A DNA stretch of 53,512 bases, taken from assembly GCA_004335635.1 (NCBI GenBank), contig QAXH01004159.1:235-53746 (forward strand), written 5' to 3'. This document shows, one piece after another, positions 1 through 13,100 of the stretch. A model generated the notes under the pieces. It saw only the letters and a program-made list of their open reading frames with translations, did no database searches and was not told the origin of the DNA. The position numbers were made by a program, and so were the translations under genes. Positions within the stretch are counted from its first letter, which is position 1. Every line of letters starts with the position of its first letter. Source of the stretch: Chloromonas sp. AAM2 (Eukaryota > Chlorophyta > Chlorophyceae > Chlamydomonadales > Chlamydomonadaceae).

Positions 1-111
1 CCGAGTTCTTTGGATGGAGCCACTGTAGTACGTCTCTCTCTCCAGAGAGATGTATATAACTAGTTGAGGCTAGAAGGGTAAACCTTCGCAGACCTTCCCC
101 AAACTGGTTAC
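1..111 (+). repeat. Left arm of a window-spanning inverted repeat
   Basis: This segment recurs in inverted orientation at 53371-53482. By eye the arms differ by about five substitutions, all transitions, plus a small mismatch/indel near the inner end. The arm holds an internal palindrome-like CT/GA run (TCTCTCTCTCCAGAGAGA) followed by TATATAAC. Homology stops after GGTTAC. Because the arm begins at base 1, its true outer edge cannot be seen. It could be a dispersed repeat on which the assembly stopped, or the terminus of a large element. Confidence 0.85.
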
Positions 112-1197
112 CACCAACATGATGAGCGAGTCTTCAGGCAAGCTCAGCAGCAGAAATTGAAAATGGACCAGCGAGTTTTGCCATGCCAACACAACAACAA
201 TCGGCAAACGTCTTTTTTTCACTGGCTCTTGATTTGTGCATCCCAGGGTTTGTAGCGTACTTGTGCATAATGATTACTCGTGCCAAGCAACATAAGTTCA
301 GATCAAAAGCTGCCAACGGTATGCCACCCCAGCCAATCGAAACAAGTTCTGAAATAATTCTCACCAACTCCAATCACTTGCAATGTGGTGCTGGGGATGG
401 GCTTCTGTTGTAAACCTGGTGTGATCAACTGATGTTGGGCTCAAAACAAACAGAGACCTCCGCCACCCACCCATTGACGGTTCTTGACTTCTTCAATCAA
501 GTGCATTGGATAGCTTGTGGCAAGGACTATCGCCTAGTTGGCCCCTTACTTGCATTGGCTAAATATACACACAGGGCACGTCCCAGCCCTCAGCCGCCAA
601 TTATGCATGCTGTTCAAGTATGACGCACCACCGTTGCTTGTTCAAGCCTCACAAATGGCAAGGAAAACAGGTGTGTACAGTGACAGCCCCTGTACTTTGT
701 TCAACGTAGCCGCAGAATCAAGAGCCACCATCAATTTGCATCATCCCAGAAAGGCTTGAAAGCATATCAACACCTGCCTCAGGTGGCAAGTGTTCAAAGT
801 TCACACAAGGCCCAAGGTGGCTTATCGCTCCCTCCTTGCCTTCACAACCCCTGGTTGCAATGTGACATGGTGTGTCAGTAAGTCCATCAGCAAGGGTCAA
901 ACTTCCAATCAGCGCCCAAGCCCCAGGGCAACGCCTGGCACTTTTCTGCGCACACTCTCAGCTGCAGTCTGCTTCCATTTAAGGTCAATCCCTGGTGGCG
1001 TGCACGTACTCCTGCATGCAACGTGCACGCATTGATTGATGTGGTACAGCACATGCAGACCTCTCATGCAACCCGGCTGTGCAGATACCAGCCGTGCAAA
1101 AAACATGCAAACTACTTAAACACCTTTGTGTGTGGCCGTTGCACATGCATGCAATACATGAACAGTCTGCATGTCTGTTTTGCTTTCTGTATCCCCC
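112..1197. other. Gene-free stretch downstream of the Rieske gene
   Basis: I see no exon with family similarity here on either strand. It is probably 3' flank or untranslated sequence of the minus-strand gene that ends at 1198, with GCATGC-rich sequence around 1010-1160. Confidence 0.5.
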
Positions 1198-4100
1198 CTA
1201 AACTGTCATATGCCACGCGACACCCACTTCATAGTAGAGCAGCTGCCTCCAGCTGTCCAGGCGGTGGTACAATGCTGCGAAACCGGCCGCCAAGACCGCC
1301 AGCGCTGCGGTGATCACCGGCACAGGCTGCATCAGACTCTGCACCTGAAAACCCGCTCCCAGGGTTACCACGCCACTGGCACCGGCCCCTGCATTAGTGA
1401 GGTGTGGCAGCACTGCTGCAGCTACCACATTGGCCACTGCTGCCACCGCTGATAGCAGCCCCAGTGCACCACTGATGGAGCACAGGCGGTTGAGGAAGGC
1501 CAGGGCCTGCCGGCAGTACGGGCAGTCCTTGGTGTGCTGATTATAACGGTCCAAAACCTACAATACGGCAACACGCAATGGTGCAGAGGACAAGCAGGCC
1601 CATGACAGTGGATAGGGTTTAGGGCGGAAGAAGTGAACAAAACATGACAGTGGAGAGAAATGACATTGGCCTTGTTAAGGATCCACTCAGGGCTACAGCC
1701 CCAATCATCAAGGTGAGGTATCAACCATAGAATCAGCAAACATCAAACATGGCATGTGCGCTGTGTTTGAGCAAGTTCATGCAAGCCTTTCTGGTCCGTG
1801 CATGTCTCGCTAGCGTGTGTGTTGCATGCTTGTGTTGCACAAGGGTTTCTGTGAATAAGCAAAGTGCTGTCCAGTCCGCTGGCTCACCTCATCTTTGGAC
1901 ATGAGAGGGGGCATGAGAGGCTCGTCTGCAGGGGTGCATGTGGGGATGTTCCCGGCGAATTCCTGGATCCACTTGCGCATGCCTGTCACCGAGTTGTCGC
2001 AGCCAGCGGGCATGTAGTGCAGTCGGGACGTCGTTGACACACCCAGGCCGCCGCTGATAGGCATCAACCGCTCCTGTCAGCATGGCATGGCACACACTGC
2101 TTGCATGCGGCCTTGCATGGGCGTTCCGACGTGCGTGGCCTTCAAAACATTATGCCCTTTAGTCGTCTTGTTCCGTGCAAACACGATTGCTGACAAGAAG
2201 TTGACACAATGACAGAGCAACGTTCCACACCACTCTACACACTGACGTGTCTCTGACAGCTAAGGCCAGGCTGGCACACGGCACTCCAACTAAAGTAGAA
2301 TCTGATTCATGCAGATGGTGGCCTAGAAAATTATGAATGATGTCATGTCACGAGCACAGATGAAAAGTAAATCATTACTCCACGCACCGCTACGTGCAGC
2401 ATGTATGTGTCGCCGTCAATGACCGGGTTGCTGCCCTTGCTGTGACGCAGGGCCATGAGAACCATGAGCTTCGTCCGCTCCAGCCAACCGGCAGGCTTGG
2501 GTGGGGCTGCCTTCTGCATCAGCATCCCATTATGTGAAACTATGCGCATGCAATCTGTACTCCCGAGCCACATCTGACTACACACCACTCTCACAGACCA
2601 ATGCTCTGCAATGCTTGCTGGTGTCTGAAGTATCAGTGCAAACGGATGTCAACCGACGACAGGTACAGTAGCTCGGCCTTGCAATCACTGTGGTGTCAGG
2701 GGTCCCTGGTGAGAGATGGACCAGCAGAGACTTGCAGGGGAGATGTGGAAGTCAGGTCATACGATGAGACAAGACATCACTGATTGCCTCAAGTCAGCCA
2801 GTAATAGAAAATGATGACCGTGAATGGAAATTGACACCATCAAGATGTGGGCCGACACACACCCGCTTCCTAGTAAACTGAAATGCCTGCACGAACGAAC
2901 TCACATCTGCTGCTACGGAACCGAAGCTGGCAATCAGCTTACTCCAGCCAGGCTTGGTTGGAACGACCATGACCTGCAAGCCCACAGCCTTGTTGGGCCC
3001 GTACTTGTACCTGTCATGTGATGCACGTGACCCAGGGTCACAGGAAGCGCAAGCGCAAGCACAAGCGAAAGCGGGGACATTTCAAGCTTCCCTGTTGACA
3101 AAAGCGAGCCATGAAAGCGGGGAAAGCGTGTATTTTCGTGATTTTCTCACGCTTCCTGTGACCCTGACGTGACCACTAGGTTTGACGCAACACAGCGCAT
3201 CGCGTAATGCAAGCACACAATCACATCCAAGCAAATGTGAACAGAGTGAACGACCTGTGCGCAATCTGGCACACTCGACATCTCTCTGCCTGCATCAGAA
3301 AGGGGCCAGCAGGCCTTATTTGGATCAAGAGAAGCCCTTGCCTCTGGTCGGCACCGGGCACAGCCGCTGCACGCTCGCTGTGCAGCACGCACGGTGTGTT
3401 GCACGCACTGGCTGGCTACATGTGGTAAAGATGCCCCTGCTGATGCAAGTACGTCCCTCGCCTCCCCTCGGGCTTGAGCCCAGACTGCAGCAGCTGGCAG
3501 GGTCCACAATGCATGCTCAGGCTGCCTGGACTCACTGGGAGCTGTACGGCGCTACAAACATGAGCTCTCTGCCGTTGTCCTCCACCGTCACAGTGAAGCC
3601 CTCCTGGGTGACCGGGCCCAGGGCAGATAGTGACCACACTTTGTCCGTCTTGTACCGGTTGCCCTGCGGAGCTCGACATGGAAAGTCTTTGCACACTAGG
3701 GCTGTACCTGTCTTGCTGTCCAGCATCATGAGAAGCAAGCCCACACTAAAAAATGAGACAAACACAAACCAGTCTGCCAAAATGCGGGGCTGAGTTGTCC
3801 CTGAGAAACCGGCTTCAGGTGCATATACCGGGTACAAGTATTGTGCCAGGCTTGTTTCAGCGCCTGAGCCAGTGCCGGCTTGACCTGCCCTGACCGCCCT
3901 TCACACCCTCAGTACTGCTCCCATCGCACCTGGATGCCGTGATGAGCGAAGGGCACGTGGCTGGGGTCCAGGACGTTCTCCAATAGGGTGTCATATCTGC
4001 GACCAAGATTCACATCTGCACATTTGAGATGACAGACCCACGCACACTAACAACAGGCCTACTCGCAATAGTATTGGGAAGCCTTATCCACCACTACCTC

Positions 4101-5875
4101 TGCTTATCAATGATCACATATAGGTAATGTATGCAACCAGGCCAAGGTTGAAGACAGGGTATGTCAATGTATGGCACACAATGTTCAGATTCAGCCTTGT
4201 GGCAGGAACATGGTGTTGCCCGCGGAATGCTTGCGGCGCCTACTGTTCCCGCCGCACCTGATCGGTAAGTGCCTCACAAACCAGGGAGATCCCGGAGTCA
4301 GGACGTTTCCCCCCACCGGTGTGGCCGCTGCTGCCTCTTGCCCGGCCTGGCCCCCCTCCGGCCACACCCAGAGCAGGCCGTGAGCGGTGCCGGTCGGGTA
4401 GGACTGGGCACATGACCGCTTGCTGGAACATGCACTGGCTTGGGCCTTGGGATCATGGTCCAGCTGGGGGATGCGGGTGCATGCACCCGAGGAGTTGAAC
4501 GTCCAACTGCACAGCCACAAACGACAGCAGATCGCCAAGGAGGCGGTTGAGTATGGGGGAAAGGGGTGGGTCACGGGGCAGATTACAGTTTTGGCTGATC
4601 GTTGCCCTGGCTGCACGGTTCTGCCCAAACTGAAGGCCATGTAAACGACAACAGCCACAGTCGGCAGGAAACTTCAAGCTGCTTTGTTCAGCTGGCACTT
4701 GTTGAACTATCCCGGAGCACATGTGCAGGGCTGGTTGCACATGCTGCATGTGCCACACGTATCTGCTGGCTGTGATGCAGAAAGAGGCATCATGCACTTG
4801 GAAGCGTGTTCAAGTGACTGTGGAAACTGCGTCTATGAAAGGCCTGCACGTGCAGAAGCACAATGCGTGATATACGTGAGCTTTGCACGTACCCATGGTA
4901 GCTGCACATGAGCGCGTCTCCCTCCACCCGCCCCTCGCTCAGGGGTGCAAGGCGGTGCGGGCAGCGGTCCTCCAGGCAGTGCCAGGTGCCATGGCTGTCA
5001 GCCCACACCACAAGGGACTTGCCCAGCAGATCGACCTGGGCAACCCAGCCATAAAAAGGGCATGAGGACCCAGTGCTGACGACTGGTATAGTGAACCTGT
5101 GCTGGCAGCCAGAATAGTGACTGAGAACTGATGGTCAGCAGGGTCATAACGACTTGGCAGCCACAGAAAGTATGGGTGTATCCGGCATGTGTGCGGCGAG
5201 TGTGGAATGTGGCGGGAGTGGGTGCAGCTGGCAGCAAGAGGGGCGGGGCTGTGGGATTGGTGCGGCAGGGACTGTGAGCAGTGGGCACAAAAGCGGCGGG
5301 TGTACAAGGCTAGTGGCTCCGCTTACATGTTGGGGTATCTTGGGATCGAGGCCACTCAATTGAAGCACTGGCCACCAACGGGCAGTCCAGGAAATGGAGG
5401 CCTTTTCAGTGTGTAGTTGTGTGGATGCTTGTGGCCTACTGGATGTGTGTGGGGCTGTTTCAGTCCTACCTGCGCACAGCAACAAACACAGAAGCGAACG
5501 TTGAAAATGCCAATTTCTCAGCCAGGGACTGATGTGAATCTCTGGAGTGGGAAATTGACGGAAAATCGACATGCCATCCACACATGGCAATGCAAGAAGT
5601 CACATTTGTAGCCATCAGTCACAATTGTCCATGAGTACCCTCCATCAGTTCACTGCATGTCGGTAGCAATGCCATCGGAAGAATTGAGTTCCTGGCAAGA
5701 GTGCATCTCATTCCATCTCCTGTGCCCACATCAGCTCACCCTGAAGTTCGGCATCTGTGTAGACGATTGTGCTGGCTTGAGTGATGCTTTGCTTTGGAGC
5801 AGCTGACACTGCAATGCCACGTTGCGGACTCCTGCGCTGCCTGCTCTCCAAGCTCCGGGGTTGACGTGCCTGCAT
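1198..5875 (-). CDS. Pheophorbide-a-oxygenase-like Rieske [2Fe-2S] oxygenase, plastid
   Basis: Exons in transcription order: 5875-5740, 5469-5327, 5035-4893, 4506-4258, 3996-3930, 3663-3536, 3010-2943, 2506-2388, 2073-1888, 1557-1198, giving 532 residues. The basic, Ser/Arg-rich N-terminus (MQARQPRSLESR) looks like a plastid transit peptide; an in-frame Met at 5929 is an alternative start. The Rieske cluster ligands appear as CPHRLAPLSEG...CSYHGW. The mononuclear-iron motif is split across a junction and reads DTLLENVLDPSHVPFAHHG. The C-terminus carries the family's CxxC (DCPYCRQ) and two hydrophobic segments that should anchor it in a plastid membrane. Known members are PAO, TIC55, PTC52 and CAO. 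The ligands fit a ferredoxin-dependent oxygenase, most like PAO in chlorophyll breakdown. The exact substrate is inference. All nine introns are GT-AG and keep frame; the exon 7/8 acceptor is the least certain. Confidence 0.9.
3024..3173. repeat. Intronic hairpin with about 25-bp inverted arms
   Basis: The arms 3024-3050 and 3148-3173 share GGGTCACAGGAAGCG in opposite orientation. They flank a GCGAAAGC/AAGCG-rich loop. The element lies just upstream of the 3' splice site of the intron between exons 6 and 7 of the Rieske gene. It may be a small MITE-like insertion or an RNA hairpin. Confidence 0.7.
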
Positions 5876-6485
5876 GGTGAGGGCATGCCTGCACGTCCGT
5901 TGGCACGTTTGGTCGTGTGCAGCTAGCACGTGTCTATTGCTCCCAGCCCGCCATCGGCAATCAATTCTGCATGGCGCACCGGCGGAGGGGGCGTTAGTTT
6001 GTTCAGGTTGCGAGACGCGAGCCCGGCTTTAGGTAGGATCGGGTGAACCAGCATTTTGAGAACTGCAACAGCATCCCATGCGCTGCAGAACAAGTCAAGC
6101 CTGGAAGTCTAACCGTTATTACAACAAGTCAAGCCGTTATCTGACGAGACTTCCAACCGTCGTTCATACTTTCTATCGTCCCAATGAGATCATCAGTGTG
6201 GGCCAGGCTGGGGTTTGGAGAGGGTAGGCCAGCGGACAGGGGCATGGTAATCGCTGCCATACATTGATATTCCTTGTTTTCAACTCGAGTGTGACCTGCT
6301 GTTCATATCACTGCTTCTAGGAAAGTCACAGATTTCCACCTGCGTTGTGTTGTCCTTCTGCTGTGACAGAGGAAAGGATCCGAACGTCGTTACTGGCAGT
6401 GATCATATCCAACATATCACAGAGATATATCATAATAAATATAAGACACACTGCACCAGCCCACACGGTCATGGTAAACACATGA

Positions 6486-6503
6486 GCCAGTTCTGGAACA
6501 ATT
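6486..6503 (+). repeat. Short dispersed motif, copy 1
   Basis: One mismatch from the consensus GCCAGTTCTGGGACAATT. Similarity to the copy at 53076 extends further, through CACTGGAAxCAGTGT. Confidence 0.7.
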
Positions 6504-6870
6504 TGTAGTGGCACCACTGGAACCAGTGTTGTGATGTGGAACAGTAGTGGCAGCGAAACCTGTTCTATATACGGTGCTTTTTGTTCAGTCTGTTTGTTGG
6601 TCTGTGTGAATTGATTGAGAATACTCTTCTTTTCTTCCACCCCAGGTCCATTCACCCAAGACAAAACACTGTCCAACACAACATCAACATGTCACCGGAC
6701 AGTCCGGTCAAACAAATGTAAACAATCACGCAACTCTCACAGTAACGAGTGTGCTTTGGACGTGTGTAACAGTGCTGTGGGGTGATGGCCGCAAGCCACT
6801 CACCACCCCTTGCTGACACGGCCAGATTCCCCTTTACTAGGAGAAATTTGTACAATTTGCGCACATAGTT

Positions 6871-6917
6871 GATATTTGCGTTTGACGTGCTTCGTGGTGT
6901 GCACTCCCTCCTTGTAA
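6871..6917 (+). repeat. 47-bp dispersed repeat, copy 1
   Basis: It starts GATATTTGCGTT and ends GTGCACTCCCTCCTTGTAA. It matches 13736-13782 with three substitutions. Both copies lie close to the 3' end of a minus-strand gene. Confidence 0.8.
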
Positions 6918-7138
6918 CAGTCGCAATCAGCAGTGCTCTCAGTCAGCAATCCGCTTTGGCGCTCGAATAAAACTCTCTCTTATATAATACAAAGCATTCT
7001 TGTGCGCAAGTGTTCAAGTGCTTTAGCTGCGCCAGCCTCTGCACCGCTCTCTCCGGCAATCGGGTGATGAGTATGCCAACCGTGCCTACCCAAGCATGCA
7101 TGATGCAGGCTAGCGAGGAACTGAACTCGGCAATGCTT

Positions 7139-10100
7139 TCAGAATTTGAGCTGCAGGTCTTGGGACGAGCTGCGCATCCTTTCCAGCTGTGCCTGCACGT
7201 CCGCCTGCATTTGCTGCAGGATATCGTCCATGCCTGACCACACAGCATCCCTGTACACGCCAGGGCTTGTGCGCTTTATTTCGCCTGCGTGCATAATCAA
7301 CACAGGAAATCCTGGTCATCTCGGTAGCAAGGAGCAGACTATGGCGTCACACAAAGGCCGAGAGCTGTTGCTCATGAAACTGAATCCAACCTCCCCCCCG
7401 TACAACGTGGCATGGCCACTGACTGATCCCTTGGCATGCCAACAGCCTGGGTCCATGCGCCTGGCCTCTTCCTCCCAACGTTGCATGATGGCAAAAACAG
7501 CCAGCCGACCACAGAGCGACACTAGCCTGAGCTGTGCCAGCCCACTGGCCTCGGGTTTGTATCAGTCCACAGCCTTCATAGCAACACTGCAATTTGGATG
7601 CTCCAGTTGCAGCATTCGACTCCCTGCCCCCCAGCCCCTCTCCACACCTGATGCCTTGTACATGCGCTCTCTCCACTCGGGCAGCGGAGCCACACCCGCC
7701 AGAGCGGCCAGTTCCGCGTTGTACGGGAACTGCTGATGGTGCTGCATGTGAGCGTACCTGAAACCATGAACATGAGCATGACTTCAGGTCAGCCACCAGG
7801 CCCACATGGCACGGTGGAACATACACTATGGGATGCAGGAAGGTGAGGCACATGTGCTGATGCAGGTGCGAATACCAAGGTTGCAAGTAGTCAGGCCATT
7901 GCGTCCATTGGCTGGTAAGTCAAGCATGATGGCTGTCGATATCCAGTTGTGACTGTCAACAAACGCTCAAGACAATAACCTGGCTTTATTGAGTCTAGAT
8001 AGCAGTTGAGCTGAACACAGCTGCACGAACCACACGACCTACAATTGTTCTGCACCACTCCATACGACACTGCCTGAATGCACAATGCATGTCATTAAAT
8101 GCACAAGTCGTGCATGCGCTTTTGAGCGCGCACAAGCCAGCCTTCCATGCAGTGTCATGCCTCACCTCAGGTCCAGCCCCTGCTCCTGTAGTGTCCTGAA
8201 GTGGGCGCTGACGTGCGCTGCCATGGCCTCGGGCGGAGGCAGAGCCGTGCGGCCGGACAGCGCTCGTGCCACCAGCCGCGCCTGCAGCTCTGACTGGGGG
8301 AAGGGAATGGTCCTGCAACATGCGGCGTCACCAGGGGGAGAGGAATTGCAATCTTTGCAGTAGAAGCATAGGGACGGCTTCGTGATGGTGATTGCTTTGA
8401 CGCCCAGAGTGTCACAGGCCATTTGCATCCCCGGTCATTCACATCCTCTTCCCATGTCAAGCAGCTGCATTTCATGCTAGCCGCAGGATTTCAACATGGT
8501 AACATGGCTTGGCCAAGTGAGCAAACACTTGCAAGTGGCGTCACACGTGCAATTGATTGCGACGCACCAAGCTGAATCAATCCCTGCGCCATGTCACTGA
8601 GCTGGAGTTACTTGCAGAAGGCGCTGCAGATTCTACGCCCAAATCAGTGCTGCTTTCTGTCTGATTGTCTGCAACAAATACAGCAGCCCAGGATTTGAGG
8701 CTACTTCCGTTCCTGTACTTGCCTCCATGGCAGTCCAATGAACGATATCCAGGGCGCCAGGGCCGATGCGGGGAACACATGCAGGTACAGCGGGGAAACG
8801 TACCGCCCCTCGCAGTGAACCTCCACTGGAACACCCTGTTACCGTGCACAGCCATCAGCCCATGTAGCAGTCGCATAAAGGGCGGCTCATTAATGCCAAA
8901 TAACGCGGTCGTCAGCATGCAGGGCAGCCAACAGGGCAAACACAGCATAACAGGCCGCACTCTGTCGGAAATGTCAGGATGGCTTAAGCAGAAGCTGTGC
9001 ACGCTACGCATCCGCAGCAGGCCGACCACACCAGACATACGAGGCTGCACCTGGTCAGTACGCTGATGCATGCACCTGGTCAGTACGCTGATGCATGCAC
9101 CTGCCTGCAAACCCTGTGCCTGGTCCCCTGCCGCCAGAAAGGGGAATGAGTACAGGTACCCGGTGGCGTAGATGACGGCGTCTATCCTGACCTGCAACCC
9201 TCCCGGGAACACCGCCTGGCCGTTGGGGGTCAGGCGCTCAACCAAAGGGTACCTGAAGGCATGCCGGGGACACAGGCCGTGGGGCGGAATGATGGCAGCA
9301 GAAATACAGGGCGGGAAAACAAAAGGCTGCTTGCTAAGATTAGTGCGTTTCACTGAAGGCTACCCATCAGTGCTGAAAAAGCCAAGAGACGGCTGTGCGA
9401 GTGGGGACTAGTAAAAACAGCAGCAGGTCATACAAGGACAACCAAAAACAAAGTTTGCCATTTCAGGGACAATTCCTGAGTCATGCACTTGAACCCGTTT
9501 CTGTAAGGGCAGTGTTGGGTCAGTGCCGTGTGCCCCACTGAGGCCTGCTTATTACTACTATTAATTTTTTGGTGCAGTAAAGCGTGCACAAGCCCGCCCG
9601 AAGTCCTGAGAGAAACTTCAAACACACAACAAACTGGGCGGCCAACTACTGGCCACACCCACAGTGTGTGGCATGGTAACGCGGCACCTGATCCGTCATA
9701 CCTGTGGATATTGTTGCCGTCGCCGTAGGGGGCTACCTCCGGTCCCAGCTCCCCCTCCTTCCATGTGCGGGCGCTGAGCAGCACCCGGCTGGCTACACCG
9801 GACAGCTCACGACTGCAAGCAGGCCATACCACACGTACAGCACATTGGTTCCACACACAACTGTGTGGTAAACTATCTTCTCATTGTAGTTGCAACTCCG
9901 CTCCAGCGGTGCACGTGAGCACAAGATGTTGGGGGGACTTGAGTGGAGCCCGGTGCTCAGGGACAAAAGAAAGGCGGAGGCGCAGCCAGACCCCCACCTG
10001 ATATCTTCTCCCGAGTTGGATGCGCCCACCACCAGCACCACCTGATGCACACAGGGGACAAGCAGGGGACGAACGAGCACATGCGTCAGCACATGGATTG

Positions 10101-13100
10101 AATGCAAGGGTCTTCGGGCTGCAAACGCGACAACAACGCTGCTGCTGCCAACCATGCTAGCAATTGAAGGCGTCAGCATAACTAGTGCTGTCACGCTGTC
10201 ACTGCGGTGCCTCCCACCATGTCTCTGAAGGGTTCTGGCTCCCGATAGTTGTGGCTGTGCATCTGACGCACGGGGCAGGACTCCATGCCGGGAATACTCG
10301 GCAAACTGGGCAACACAGGGTGCAATTGAAGGGTTGAATCAGCTATTGAAATGAGAGAAAGACCGCATAAGAAAGACACATGCCAGTGGCAGCGCGCAAA
10401 AAACAAATGCCAGTTCTGGGACAATTCCTGGGACTGGCATTGGACCCGGTGTGATTGTGGTGCGTGTGTGAAGTGTGGTGTGACAGTTCCGTTTGTCGTG
10501 CATGACAATGGTTCCTGGCAGTATCACAGACATGTTCACACAAATTGTCCCAGAACTGGCAAACTTCTTTTTTTGGAAGCTTCAACCCAGCTTAGCCGCT
10601 CCTTGTGCTCAAGGCAACAGCAACAGCACGTGCATGGTGTGTCGCACAGCTATAACTTGCTTCTCTGCCTACAGTCCGCAGGGCAAGGCTAGTTTGTCAG
10701 TTGGAGTCAATCAACAACTCCGCTAAAGAGAGACGATTATTGGTGCAGCATGGGCACAGACAGCTAGCAGCGACCAATGCCATGCCAAGGTGTGACCACA
10801 TCAGTGTTATTGTTTGCTCATTGAATTGTTATAAGCAGGGCACGAGTACTTGGGCAATCAGCGTCGTGTGTTCTCCATGTTGATCTGCAACTAGAGGGAC
10901 GACTGTTGGTGCAGACTGTTTGGCAAAGGTAGCCCGCAGCAATCAGTTTTGTGGCATTGCGTAACGCTGTCAGTGCATTGGATCATTCACCTGGGCTCGG
11001 TGTAGTGCCCGTTGGCCACCACCAGTGCATCAAACTCCCATGTCTGGGGCTGGGCGCTGCCTGGCATGGGCATGGCCCCGTGCGCAGGGCCAGAGTCATT
11101 CGCCTGCCCATGATGGTCCAATTGCTGCTGAGTCCGTATGACCCAGCGGACTGGTGGGCCTTGGGTTGGCTGCGACTGGATGGGCAGGCCTTGCGTGCCG
11201 CTGCTGTCATGCTGCGGCTGGTCCGCTGCCTGTAATGGTTGTGCTGGCACAGGGGTGGCTGACAGCACCTGTGCGAAAAGCTCACCGCCAACTGTCAACT
11301 ACCTGTGTTGATGTCACAGCCAACTGTAACTGGCTAAGGGTGCTTGTTCTGCACAATGCTGGCTTGACGAAAGAGCACGTCCAGAATGTTGTAATTTACC
11401 CATGACGTAGGAACAAATGGTTGTACCGCCTTGAAAAGCGAGTCCGTTTGCTTATCATGCAGGGCAGCACGGACTCGGTGAGAATGCAGGTGACTGGGAT
11501 GCCACACCTGCGTGTTGACCTGGACATGTGGAGTGAGCTCGTAGAAGGTGGCGTATGCGTGAAGGTATCTAAGCACCTCCTCGTGGCTTGGGAACCGCCT
11601 AGGATCGATCGAGTCACATGGGCCCACAGCGGTAGGGGGCTGATTGCTCGGGGTGTGGTCGCTGCCTTGCCCGGGGCCGGGGCTGGTGCGTGTGTGTGGT
11701 GCTGCATGGGCATAGCGTGCACCGGCCGCGACCAGGCCCATGGCCTGAGGCTGGAAGGGAAAATCGCTGAATGACATCACCTGCACTGACCATGCAGGGA
11801 GCGAACTCACATATGAAGCTGACTTGACAGGCTGAACCGGCCCAGACAACCAATCATGTCTCTGAAATGAATGAGTCTGTGCTGTTGGTAACATGCTGCT
11901 CAAGGATGTTGGAGCTGATTTTCTCTTGACGCTCTGGATGGTTCAGGCAGTGCTACGGCACAACCTTGTTAGTTCCTAAGCAGCTCAAGCCTATCCTCCG
12001 TGCTCCGCTCTGTATGGTTTTGGTGGACCGTTGCTATGTTGGTGTTCTGGCAGCTGCAAAGCTACCGCTGGCTGCTGGGCAGGCCACCCCCTGTCCGCTC
12101 ACCTCGCGTGGCAGGTTGGTGCGCAGGTTGCGATACCTGAGGGCACAGCCATGGGACCAGAGTGGTAATGTTAGGTTTGATGCATGGCGTCACATGGGAT
12201 TCTGAGTGCCACGAGCTGGAGTTGTTGCTTGGCCCCACTGTTGTTGATGTTGCGTCTTTGGAAACGCAAGCTTGTGGACGTCCTGGACAGTAATGATTAC
12301 CAAGGGCAGCAACTGTCAAGGGCTGTGCTGTGTAAATGTGGCGACACCGCAGGCCCAACGTTTGATCAGTGTAACTGTTTTGGAAACGGGCACTACTTGG
12401 CACATCACTCATTGCAGCGCTTTTGACAGCCGATGTCATGCTGGCTTGCATACCATCCCAGGTGTGCGACTGGACTTGTACCTGGCACTCATACTGTGTG
12501 GTGCTATGCACGTTCACCATGAGGCTGCACCACCCACATGCTGCTGTGCACCTTCACCATGAGGCTGCATCACCCACATGCTGCTGTGCACGTTCACCAT
12601 GAGGCTGCATCACCCACATGCTGCTGCGCACGTTCACCATGAGGCTGCATCACCCACATGCTGCTGTGCACGTTGCTGCATCACCCACATGCTGCTGTAC
12701 ACGTTCACCATGAGGCTGCATCACCCACATGCTGCTGTGCACCTTCACCGTGAGGCTGCATCACCCACATGCTGCTGTGCACGCGGGTCCTACTGGGCTG
12801 CCTGCCCTCTGGATCGCTGTCTGTGCGCTGATCGTACACCCATGTGCCGCCCAGTGTGGGACCCTGAGGACACGCATGTGGTGAGAGTCAGCACCTGGAT
12901 CAAATCATACAAAGCCTTACATCATCATGCAACAGTAACCATGCACGTAGCCCCATGCAACAGTATCATCAGCGGTAATTAATCCACTGTTAGCTTGCTG
13001 TGGAGCTAGGAGCAGAACCTATGCCATGTGCTAGTAGAGCTGAGTAGAGCTGAAGCGCGGAACCCGCATGCTAGTAGAGCTGAGGCGCGGAACCTATCCC

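Larger units (their letters stand above)
5876..7138. other. Intergenic region between Rieske 5' end and FMO 3' end
   Basis: It should contain the Rieske promoter near 5876-6100 and the FMO 3' untranslated region. Two dispersed repeats lie here, at 6486 and 6871. The direct repeat ACAAGTCAAGC occurs around 6090 and 6122. No coding exon is evident. Confidence 0.5.

Noticed and set aside
4790..5011. A 73-codon ORF containing the whole Rieske cluster as a separate small gene
   Set aside because: It is exon 3 of the spliced oxygenase plus intron read-through; CSYHG continues correctly only after splicing to TFNSSGACT.
8577..9353. A 258-codon minus-strand ORF as one exon of the FMO
   Set aside because: Only its first part (exon 9) fits the family. 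The middle is intron, and exon 10 is read in another frame.
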